From a virus, in the IMG/VR virus record IMGVR_UViG_3300002228_000007, positions 1-29,401 of that record: a DNA stretch of 29,401 nt; one strand, given 5' to 3'. Below, in pieces: positions 8,327 through 14,680 of this stretch. The stretch's first letter is position 1. Each line of letters starts with the position of its first letter. The notes beneath the pieces were generated by a model. That model made no database searches and was not told the DNA's origin. It saw only the letters and a list, made by a program, of their open reading frames with translations. Position numbers and translations under genes: made by a program.

Positions 8327-9229
8327 TTAAGCCGCCGACAACCAAGGGTTTTTAATCAACGTTGAGCTGCCAGCCCATTCGTTGGTTTCACCACCGGCCG
8401 CTAGCGTGTTCACAATCACTTTGCGTGCAGAACCTTCAAGGCTGTTCGGAATCATGGTGTGAGTATGCGTTAAGCCCATCGGGCGATCGTAATCGCCGCG
8501 CAAGCCTTGCAGGCGGTTACGGGCGGCTTCGTAGTTGGCCGCGTTGAAGGTTTGCTTACTGCGTACAACCAGCTGCCACAGGCCTGCGCCTACATTCGCA
8601 CGCGCATCCACGCCAAACATAAACTTGTCCGTCTTGAATACGTCGGCGTCGTTAAGATTGTTGATCGCACGGAAGTCATAGTCGCGCCGGCGTTGGAAGA
8701 TCAACGGCTTAATTGCGCGACTCAAGTCCATCACATACCACGCAGGGCCAGCACCGCCCATGTCGTTAGAAGTGGACGTTTCTTCGCCATCGGCATCCAG
8801 TACTAAATGGTCTGTATCAAATAAAGGCTGGCCGTCATAGCAAATCGGGTTACTTTCCAACACTTCTACTGAAAGCTGCACAGGGTGCTTGCGTGTGCTC
8901 ATGCCCATGTCGCGGTAAAAAGGTTCGTAAAGTCCATACGAATCGTCTTCGATACTGTCCCTTGGCACGCCAATGGTCAGTTCAAACTTGCGGTTTTTAA
9001 TTGAGAAGTCGCCAGATTCCAATCCATGAATCACACGATCACCAATCCATTCACGCATGCTGGGCAACTCCTTCAAGAAGGGGTAGACCTCTTTGCTGGT
9101 ATTGGACGGCACCACCATGCAGTAGTGCTCGTAGATCATCGCGTCATTTTCTAAGCTGCCAAAGCCCGTTTGAAACGCTGTGTTGTAGCCAGTAAACAAA
9201 ATTTGAAGGTTGCTAGGAGTTAAATCCAT
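8327..9229 (-). CDS. Major head (capsid) protein, Mu gpT family
   Basis: The 300-residue protein begins with LTPSNLQILFTGYNTAFQTG, which is characteristic of the Mu gpT-like major head subunit. Further family features are the SMREWIGDRVIHGLESGDF segment, the PRDSIEDDSYGLY loop and the PLFDTDH motif near residue 140. It adopts the HK97-type fold in this family and forms the capsid shell. The start has AGAGGA about 10 bases upstream. Upstream neighbours are the decoration protein and the protease/scaffold; downstream are the gp35-gp37 homologues. Confidence 0.95.
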   Translation of the reverse strand: MDLTPSNLQILFTGYNTAFQTGFGSLENDAMIYEHYCMVVPSNTSKEVYPFLKELPSMREWIGDRVIHGLESGDFSIKNRKFELTIGVPRDSIEDDSYGLYEPFYRDMGMSTRKHPVQLSVEVLESNPICYDGQPLFDTDHLVLDADGEETSTSNDMGGAGPAWYVMDLSRAIKPLIFQRRRDYDFRAINNLNDADVFKTDKFMFGVDARANVGAGLWQLVVRSKQTFNAANYEAARNRLQGLRGDYDRPMGLTHTHTMIPNSLEGSARKVIVNTLAAGGETNEWAGSSTLIKNPWLSAA

Positions 9230-9267
9230 GATTAAAAAATCCTCTCGGGGAAAAAGTTAAGCGACCC

Positions 9268-9699
9268 TTACAGCGCCGCGCCAGAGGTCGGATCAATCAT
9301 CACCCACACCCCGTTTTCGTCTACGTGGTCAATAATCCCCGCAATACTGCGGGCACCTGTGTCATCAGTAAGAGCAACCGTCTGATCGTCGACCAAGTAA
9401 CAGAGTTGGCCCACGTCCGTGAGGGCAATCTCGTCTGCGGCGGCGCTGTTCGCAAACCGGAAGCAACCGCGCTCCACTACAATAGTGTCCGCGCCGTTGG
9501 TGCCGCTGGTGTTGTCGAGTTCGCGGTTAAAGCGACCCACGGCAATCTTGCCTGTTGCGGTAGTTGCGGGTTCGACAAAGCCGCTGGCGTTTAATACCGC
9601 GATGGCACCCGCAAAGGCATGCACAGATGCGGCGATGAGATAGCCGCGAGCAAGGCCAGCACGCGACGGGGTATTGCGGTTTTTAGTAGCTGCAGTCAC
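9268..9699 (-). CDS. Probable capsid decoration protein
   Basis: The 143-residue protein starts at a GTG with AGGAGG 9 bases upstream. It lies between the protease/scaffold and the major head gene, where many transposable siphophages encode a head-decoration or stabilisation protein. The sequence is small-residue and beta-rich. Its C-terminal half (LCYLVDDQTVALTDD, then SIAGIIDHVDENGVWV) resembles DUF2190-like decoration proteins. Such proteins bind the outer capsid surface after expansion. The identification is by pattern and position and is less certain than the neighbours. Confidence 0.7.
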   Translation of the reverse strand: MTAATKNRNTPSRAGLARGYLIAASVHAFAGAIAVLNASGFVEPATTATGKIAVGRFNRELDNTSGTNGADTIVVERGCFRFANSAAADEIALTDVGQLCYLVDDQTVALTDDTGARSIAGIIDHVDENGVWVMIDPTSGAAL

Positions 9700-9739
9700 G
9701 GTGACGTGCCTCCTGGGTTAATCAGATTTTTACTAACGC

Positions 9740-10834
9740 TTAAGCGTTAGCGGCTTTAGATTTTTTGAAATCGTCGGGGCTAATCCCCATGTTTTTGCAA
9801 ACCGCCAACTCGTCTTTGCTCAGCTCGCCTTGCTGCTCATCGCCGTCGGGCTTTTTACCTTGTGTCTGGCTAGACTTAAGCGCGGCAATAGACGGGCTGT
9901 CTTTTAAATGGGCTTTCAACACGGCAAGGCCTTGGCCGCGCAACCACTCGGCAGTGGCCTTGCCAGCAATGCGGCCGTCGTCCAAACCTTCTTTAACAAG
10001 GCGATCCATTTCAGCGGTGTCGCCACCGGCTTTTAATGCGGCCAATTGAGTCTGGGTTTCATCAAAAACGGCCTTAGGCACAAACTGGCTCATGTCTGGC
10101 TGGGCGGCAGTAGCAGCCTTGCCTTTAAGTGCGGCAACGGCTTCTACTGCATTGCTGTTTTCGCCTAAGTCCAAGCCTTCCTTTAAAGCAGCCAACTCGG
10201 TAGCGCCCGATTTCAGCGCAGCCAGTGCAGTTTCAATATCGGCGTCGGTGGCATCGGCGGCTAAGCCAAGGCTTTTAATTAATTGATCGCGTTTCACTGC
10301 GTCTTCCTCTTCGGTTTCGTCAGAATTGGCGGCCATACGAGCAGCTGCCAGTACAGCAATGGCATCGTCTATGGCCGGGGCATTGGTTAACGCCAAATGC
10401 AACAGGTCGAGAACTTCACCGGTCTTGGCGTTATAGGGAAATACAGGGGAAAGATAGCGGTACTCGTCATCGCCAATCGCTTTAGCGGCAGCGGTATTCC
10501 AATCTACGCGGCCATATAGGCCATCGTCGCGCCACTCTAAAGATTTGGCATCTACCCAGCCTGATGCTGGCGCAGGCTTACCATTCTCTTCGGCAAGCAG
10601 GGTTTGGTGTTCGTAGTCAATAACGATGTCGGTGCTACGGGTAGCAGCGAGGGCAATGACTTTGCGGGCGCCAGCCTCGGTTAATAGCCAAGGGCCTTTG
10701 CCAGACATGGCACCGCGAGGTGCATCAAATGTACCGGCTGGGATTAAACGCTGCATTGAAATACCGGCTTGAACCCGCAGGGCACAAACGGCAACACAAA
10801 CAGCGTTGGATTTAAGAGCAGCAATTCGTTTCAT
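9740..10834 (-). CDS. Mu gpI-like head maturation protease with C-terminal scaffold
   Basis: The 364-residue protein combines a Mu-like prophage I protease (residues ~25-170) with a scaffold region. The QRLIPAGTFDAPRGA segment, followed by IVIDYEHQTLLAEENG and ALTNAPAID, matches the family. The C-terminal half is Ala/Leu/Lys-rich and helical, with repeated AALK motifs, as expected of an internal scaffold (Mu Z-type). It directs shell assembly and is cleaved when the head matures. The ATG at 10834 is kept because related proteins have ~25 residues before the PAG motif, though the ribosome-binding site is weak. A 320-base gap lies upstream. Confidence 0.9.
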   Translation of the reverse strand: MKRIAALKSNAVCVAVCALRVQAGISMQRLIPAGTFDAPRGAMSGKGPWLLTEAGARKVIALAATRSTDIVIDYEHQTLLAEENGKPAPASGWVDAKSLEWRDDGLYGRVDWNTAAAKAIGDDEYRYLSPVFPYNAKTGEVLDLLHLALTNAPAIDDAIAVLAAARMAANSDETEEEDAVKRDQLIKSLGLAADATDADIETALAALKSGATELAALKEGLDLGENSNAVEAVAALKGKAATAAQPDMSQFVPKAVFDETQTQLAALKAGGDTAEMDRLVKEGLDDGRIAGKATAEWLRGQGLAVLKAHLKDSPSIAALKSSQTQGKKPDGDEQQGELSKDELAVCKNMGISPDDFKKSKAANA

Positions 10835-11154
10835 GCCGCCATAATCTCAAGGCAGCGGGCATTGAATAAGGTGAAGCGCTTCAGCAGTAAGGAGATGTTG
10901 CGGGGGAATTTACAAAAGCGCGCTCAGAGTAGCCCAAAGCGACCAAGCTGGCAATTTCAACTCGGCGCCACAATCGGCTTGTGTGCGTATTTAGCCCGCG
11001 CACTGCTACCGTTGCCGCCAGCTACCCATCAAAATCGCATACAAGGGAGTTTAAACACCTTTTAAACGGGGTCTTTGATCTGAGCTTGGGTGTGATTTAC
11101 CATTCGCGGCCCATTTTAGCCATTTTGGCTAGATCGTTTCTGCTATCGTTGCTC
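10835..11154. other. 320-base intergenic region, no convincing gene
   Basis: This stretch separates the gpG-like gene from the protease and is unusually long for this compact operon. A plus-strand frame (10981-11166) lacks a ribosome-binding site and overlaps the upstream gene, so I do not accept it. The region holds the palindrome GTTTAAAC (11049-11056) with a second TTTAAAC 11 bases away (11061-11067), and a short inverted repeat AGCCAAAATGGCT near 11118-11130. A promoter or an old deletion remnant are both possible; nothing decisive is visible. Confidence 0.5.
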
Positions 11155-11616
11155 TCAGAGCGATAGGTGGCGTTTGATGATATCCACCACCTCGTCGCGG
11201 TGGTCGGCTGTTAATCCGGCATAAGGTCGCGCCGGAATCTTCACCTTGCGATTTTTACCGGCCATGCCACCAAAGTGGTGTATAGCGGCATAGGGTTTAT
11301 TGCTCGCGGCCACCGCATGACGGTTAGACCAGCTGGGCGCAAAGCTCGACGCCAGTCCGCCCTGGCTAATTTGCAACATCTTGCCCGGCCATGTTTTGCG
11401 CTCAATCCGCAGGGCCGTCGTCACGGCAGACAACGGCTGCCAAACCTCGCCGGTCTCTGGATCAGCCTCTTGATCAAAGCTCTCTTCAATGCTGTCGGCC
11501 AGCGTTGCCGATATCGCTCGCATGGCGGGCGTCATATCATCTATCTGGCCTAGCAGCTTGCGCAATGCAGCTTCAACATCGTCCCCAACAATGGATATGG
11601 CGATCTCAGCGCTCAT
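11155..11616 (-). CDS. Phage virion morphogenesis protein, Mu gpG-like
   Basis: The 153-residue protein fits the phage virion morphogenesis (Mu gpG / gp31) family. It has helices at residues 12-50 (ALRKLLGQIDDMTPAMRAI), the conserved GEVWQPLSAVT motif, and the NKPYAAIHHFGG and IPARPYAGL motifs near the C-terminus. Family members act in head-tail completion. The start has GGGGAG 9 bases upstream. It lies 150 bases downstream of the MuF gene, as in Mu order gp30-gp31. Confidence 0.9.
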   Translation of the reverse strand: MSAEIAISIVGDDVEAALRKLLGQIDDMTPAMRAISATLADSIEESFDQEADPETGEVWQPLSAVTTALRIERKTWPGKMLQISQGGLASSFAPSWSNRHAVAASNKPYAAIHHFGGMAGKNRKVKIPARPYAGLTADHRDEVVDIIKRHLSL

Positions 11617-11766
11617 GGCTTATACTCCCCAATAAGGATCTGTGGCAAATAATCTCGCTGCGAATGCCGCACCTTCGGGTGTGCCCTGTGCCTGGCAGGG
11701 CGGTGTAACCACGCTAGTGATGCGAGCCTAGCGCACAGACCCCATCGGGCTATCAGGCGCAGCCCA
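11617..11766 (-). other. Structured 150-base intergenic region
   Basis: Between the MuF and gpG-like genes I see no open frame of merit. On the minus strand two stem-loops can form: CGCTAG with CTAGCG around 11715-11735, and GCCCTG with CAGGGC around 11680-11700. Neither is followed by a run of T, so neither looks like an intrinsic terminator. They may affect mRNA stability or spacing of expression. Confidence 0.4.
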
Positions 11767-13059
11767 CTATTTTTCAGCACGCAGCACCTCTCCGGTTTTC
11801 AAATCTTTATCCCGCGTACCTTCCCGCACTGGATGATAGCTAACCAAAAACAGCTCATTATTTTCAGTAGCCTTAAGCACCAATCGATAACGCTGCTCTT
11901 CAGCCAAATGATAAAAAATGAGATTCTGACCATTACGCACCACGTCTGTCGCGTTGTTAATGGCGCTTTGAATTTGCTGGTAGCTACTTAAACTCACCGG
12001 CTGGCCAGCACGGTTTATTAACTGCTTGGCCAAGGTGTCTTCGCTTAACAGTACTTGATTAGTGGCTATGCCTATGTCGGCTTGCAAGGCAGGGTCAACA
12101 GACGCCACCGGCAGCCACTCTTTAGATAAATACGGGCGTGTGTTTTTTAGTATCTCGGCTTGTTTCAGGCTGGAGTACTCGGCAGCCACTCTATTCACAA
12201 CGCCTTCAATACGACGATAAAAATTCTCAAACGGTGGGCCGCTTACCGCACCTTCAATGTACTGCTTGGCAGTTTCAAAAGGGTATTGATCCAAGTCTGG
12301 CTGCCAATGCGCTGCGCCGGGGTTATAGCTCCATCCCGCGCCTGGCTTAAACGTGTCGCCATCACCAAGGTCATAGCCGGTCACCGGCCGCGTTTCGCCA
12401 GTGCGCTTGCTAATCAGCTCCATCGACTCCCGCAGCTTGCCGTCAGAAGACTCAACAGTCAGGCCTTTCTGCTTCACTTGCTTTTCAGTAAGCGCTCTTA
12501 CGCGGCAGCGGCAGCCCCAATCATTGGGCGGGTACATACTTTGCCAAATCGGGTCGTCCCAACGAAACACCCGCTTATGCATTGCACGGTGCTTGGTGCG
12601 GGTCGCGGCATCATCAATGGCAATGTACTGCCAGTACGGCCGCTCGCTCGCATTCTCTGCCATGCCTTGCCAGCGGCCAGCCATATAAGCAGTTTGCAGG
12701 TTGGTGCCGTAAATGGTTTTTAATCGGCGTACGCTGCCAAGCTGTATAACCTCGGCAACACCTTCAGAGTTCACGGCGACTTGCTTACCCCACCAGCCCT
12801 TATTGCGCAGGGTAGGTTCAAGGTCTTTTTTGAACTGGGCAAAGGTAGTGCCATTGGCTATGGCGCCGTCGACCGCGCCGCGAATATCTTGCAGCACATC
12901 TAGCCGCGCTACCTTGGCCACGGTGAAGGCTTTAGCGTTTGCCTCTTGATAGGTGTCGTACCAGTTCCACGAGATGCGATGGCCTTTCATACGGAAGTAC
13001 TCCACGGCTTTGGCGGGGGCTAAAGTGAAGGCGTAGCCTAGGTCTACTGGTTCAGGCAT
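11767..13059 (-). CDS. MuF-type head morphogenesis protein (Mu gp30) with C-terminal nuclease-like domain
   Basis: The 430-residue protein carries the SPP1 gp7/MuF domain at about residues 50-190. The signature is TIYGTNLQTAYMAGRW, then RTKHRAMHKRVF and PPNDWGCRCRVRAL. MuF proteins are minor capsid components near the portal and may enter the host with DNA. The region after residue ~285 is not needed in the minimal family. Its sequence (VLLSEDTLAKQL, then FYHLAEEQRYRLVLKATE) resembles the phage barnase/EndoU/colicin/RelE-like (PBECR) nuclease domains fused to MuF. The nuclease assignment is inference from pattern. The gene lies just downstream of the accessory island and 41 bases after the 70-residue membrane protein. 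Confidence 0.88.
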   Translation of the reverse strand: MPEPVDLGYAFTLAPAKAVEYFRMKGHRISWNWYDTYQEANAKAFTVAKVARLDVLQDIRGAVDGAIANGTTFAQFKKDLEPTLRNKGWWGKQVAVNSEGVAEVIQLGSVRRLKTIYGTNLQTAYMAGRWQGMAENASERPYWQYIAIDDAATRTKHRAMHKRVFRWDDPIWQSMYPPNDWGCRCRVRALTEKQVKQKGLTVESSDGKLRESMELISKRTGETRPVTGYDLGDGDTFKPGAGWSYNPGAAHWQPDLDQYPFETAKQYIEGAVSGPPFENFYRRIEGVVNRVAAEYSSLKQAEILKNTRPYLSKEWLPVASVDPALQADIGIATNQVLLSEDTLAKQLINRAGQPVSLSSYQQIQSAINNATDVVRNGQNLIFYHLAEEQRYRLVLKATENNELFLVSYHPVREGTRDKDLKTGEVLRAEK

Positions 13060-13101
13060 GTGGTGTTTGTCGTGTTAGTCATAGTGCTAATGAGCCTTTT
13101 G

Positions 13102-13314
13102 TTACTGCCATAATTTATCCAGTACTCGGTCAATCGGTATATATATCCAATCGTTCCATTTCCAAATAATTGTCGCGCTAAAAAAGCCAGCCCAATAGGC
13201 ATCACAGTAAATTGCAAGTAGTACGGAGACTACGCAGGATGCGGCTATAAAAAACATTCCAACCAATACGATTAAGTCGCCTTTGTTCGATATTTTTGAG
13301 CAATCTATTTTCAT
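13102..13314 (-). CDS. Small two-helix membrane protein, unknown
   Basis: The gene encodes 70 residues with two predicted membrane helices (about 13-35 and 38-56) and a charged ending. The N-terminus is short and polar (MKIDCSKISNKGD). I recognise no family. It is the island gene closest to MuF and points the same way as the late operon, so late transcription would include it. It diverges from the 113-residue membrane protein gene, with 62 bases between their starts. The size resembles immunity, superinfection exclusion or holin-like proteins, but there is no direct evidence for any of these. Confidence 0.6.
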   Translation of the reverse strand: MKIDCSKISNKGDLIVLVGMFFIAASCVVSVLLAIYCDAYWAGFFSATIIWKWNDWIYIPIDRVLDKLWQ

Positions 13315-13376
13315 GTGCTTACTCTGGGGTTCTGACGTATATTTTGACCTTTCACTTTTCGAGAGACCTCTTGCTC

Positions 13377-13718
13377 ATGGAAGCAATCATAACTTTTCTA
13401 ATGGCACTGCTAACTATTGTTGCCGCAATGGCAGTGGCAGCAAAAAACATTGCTGAGTACAAACTGGCCAAAATCAAGCTGACGATCGAAGCCAAACAAA
13501 GGAGCACTGAAGATACTGCATCAAACAGCAGCCACTTCACCTCTAAGGCCAACAACCTTGGTTCATTGTTCGGGTTACTTGCCATTATGTTATCCATTGC
13601 TAGTTTGTTCCTCACCTCAGTGACTTCTGACACAGCGCCTTTGACAGCCGGTAAACTTGCCTCGATCGTTGAGAGCGTTCTGGTTTTTATGAGTGGAGCC
13701 TACTTATTAACCCGCTGA
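13377..13718 (+). CDS. Small three-helix membrane protein on opposite strand, unknown
   Basis: I chose the ATG at 13377 because it begins the first membrane helix directly (MEAIITFLMALLTIVAAMAV); an upstream ATG at 13296 would add 27 residues and overlap the divergent gene. The 113 residues comprise helix 1 (1-22), a charged, probably cytoplasmic amphipathic stretch (25-58), helix 2 (62-83) and helix 3 (90-111). It is read against the late operon, so it must have its own promoter. A minus-strand frame covers the same DNA, but it is shorter, has no good ribosome-binding site and looks like an antisense image of these helices. Function is unknown. Confidence 0.62.
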   Translation: MEAIITFLMALLTIVAAMAVAAKNIAEYKLAKIKLTIEAKQRSTEDTASNSSHFTSKANNLGSLFGLLAIMLSIASLFLTSVTSDTAPLTAGKLASIVESVLVFMSGAYLLTR

Positions 13719-13729
13719 TAATAAATGGC

Positions 13730-13915
13730 TTAAAACTCCAGCATGGTGGCGTGCCGTAAATCTGTACAGCCGACCCACACCAATTGTCGTTTACCTAATT
13801 TATTTCTGCGCGGCAGCAGATCCTCTGCCTCCCACCAAGGAAATCGCAATACAATATTTTTTCCTGTATTACAGCTGTGGACCCGACTTAACTCCCTTCT
13901 ATAATCTAAGTCCAT
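13730..13915 (-). CDS. Small soluble protein downstream of the 169-residue membrane protein
   Basis: The gene encodes 61 residues and begins with GGGGAAGG directly before the ATG, one of the strongest ribosome-binding sites in the island. It lies 12 bases after the 169-residue membrane protein and is probably co-transcribed with it. The sequence is hydrophilic with aromatic spots (VLRFPWWEAEDLLPRR) and two Cys, with no membrane helix. I do not recognise a family. A two-gene operon of a membrane protein plus a small soluble protein could be an effector with a regulator, but this is speculation. Confidence 0.6.
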   Translation of the reverse strand: MDLDYRRELSRVHSCNTGKNIVLRFPWWEAEDLLPRRNKLGKRQLVWVGCTDLRHATMLEF

Positions 13916-13927
13916 TGCCTTCCCCGC

Positions 13928-14437
13928 TCATTGACCTAACCAAGCCGCAAGGCCCGACCAAGCAACGGCAAGAGAAAGAACAAAAAGCTGGGCAATGAAC
14001 GCGGATATTGCACCGCGCAAGCACCAACCGAAGTGTTTGTTTTGACTCAGCAAAGTTTGGGTAACATAGCTGTAGTCAGACAGCATTTTAGAATATGCCA
14101 AGCCCTCGTCACCTTTTACTAGGTAGCCCTCGTACCAGCGTTCATAAGAATCTGGCCCTGGCAGCGGCGCGATGGACGGAGAATAGGCTTTAGCTGCAAA
14201 CCAATAGATTGCTACAGATGCTAAACACACCAACCCAAGTAGAATAGACTCCACGTTGTACCCCGTGGTTGACTCGGGCAGAAACTTCGCCGCAGAGATG
14301 ATGCCAACCAATGCGGTTGACGACACGCAAACAACACCTATTCTTTTACGGAGCATTTCGTTAAATTCAAGTGCCGTAGCAAGGTTCTCGCGGGCCTGCT
14401 GGAATACGTTGTTTCTCAAATTATCTGACCAATTCAC
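13928..14437 (-). CDS. Three-helix membrane protein with cytoplasmic helical loop, unknown
   Basis: The 169-residue protein starts at a GTG with AGGAG 6 bases upstream. An N-terminal helical stretch of ~32 residues precedes two close membrane helices (34-54 and 64-84). A ~55-residue polar loop with a YERWYEGYLVKGDEGLAYSK segment follows, then a final helix (142-166). The layout resembles small membrane effectors such as SLATT-type proteins, in which a helical pair is joined to a soluble helical part. I cannot show homology. The 54-residue plus-strand gene starts only 11 bases away in the opposite direction. The island location suggests a prophage-carried accessory function, such as exclusion of other phages. 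Confidence 0.72.
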   Translation of the reverse strand: MNWSDNLRNNVFQQARENLATALEFNEMLRKRIGVVCVSSTALVGIISAAKFLPESTTGYNVESILLGLVCLASVAIYWFAAKAYSPSIAPLPGPDSYERWYEGYLVKGDEGLAYSKMLSDYSYVTQTLLSQNKHFGWCLRGAISAFIAQLFVLSLAVAWSGLAAWLGQ

Positions 14438-14448
14438 AAGGAACTCCT
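14438..14448. promoter_or_regulatory. 11-base spacer with a ribosome-binding site on each strand
   Basis: AAGGAACTCCT separates two divergent starts. On the plus strand AAGGA lies 6 bases before the ATG at 14449. On the minus strand AGGAG lies 6 bases before the GTG at 14437. Each gene's leader must therefore begin inside the other gene, so the two mRNAs are complementary at their 5' ends if both are made. Confidence 0.75.
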
Positions 14449-14613
14449 ATGTCTAACAATGAACAAGACAAGCCCAGCGCCAATACAGATGCCGGTGAAT
14501 CTACACCGCCACTGACTCCTCCAGGTGATCCGGCGCTAGAGCCTGAAACTTCGCTGGCAGTCAATTCTGCGTCAAAAAATCTCGACCGTAGTAGGTCAGG
14601 GCGAGACGAATAA
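14449..14613 (+). CDS. 54-residue disordered Pro-rich protein divergent from the membrane protein
   Basis: The frame runs ATG to TAA with AAGGA 6 bases upstream. The product (MSNNEQDKPSANTDAGESTP, then a Pro-rich LTPPGDPALEPE stretch and a basic SKNLDRSRSGRDE end) is hydrophilic and almost certainly disordered. It is too short to judge by codon use alone, but the ribosome-binding site is good. It opposes the late operon and starts 11 bases from the 169-residue membrane protein. It may act as a partner or regulator of that protein, or its mRNA may act as antisense RNA. It could also be spurious. Confidence 0.55.
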   Translation: MSNNEQDKPSANTDAGESTPPLTPPGDPALEPETSLAVNSASKNLDRSRSGRDE

Positions 14614-14680
14614 CGTCATTCGTGAGAACGACCTCACGTCGGTAGTGGTGACTATGATGCCTGATTTTCTGCTCAGGCAT
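14606..14680. repeat. Cluster of short inverted repeats at the island boundary
   Basis: Three perfect inverted repeats occur here: ACGAAT/ATTCGT (14606-14623), CGTGAG/CTCACG (14621-14638) and ATGCCTGA/TCAGGCAT (14657-14680). The last overlaps the portal stop codon, so on the late transcript it forms a stem directly at the 3' end of that gene. None has a T-run, so terminator function is uncertain. They mark the junction between the island and the portal gene. Confidence 0.6.

Noticed and set aside
8507-8806. 99-codon plus-strand frame opposite the major head gene
   Set aside because: Entirely antisense to the clearly identified gpT-like gene.
10981-11166. 61-codon plus-strand frame in the gap before the protease
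   Set aside because: No ribosome-binding site, overlaps the gpG-like gene end, and runs against the operon; not convincing as a gene.
12160-12723. 187-codon plus-strand frame opposite MuF
   Set aside because: Antisense to a well-recognised MuF domain; the product resembles no protein family and has no operon context.
13352-13633. 93-codon minus-strand frame with hydrophobic stretches
   Set aside because: It overlaps the longer plus-strand membrane protein at 13377-13718; its hydrophobic parts mirror those helices and no good ribosome-binding site precedes it. It remains the only serious rival in that stretch.
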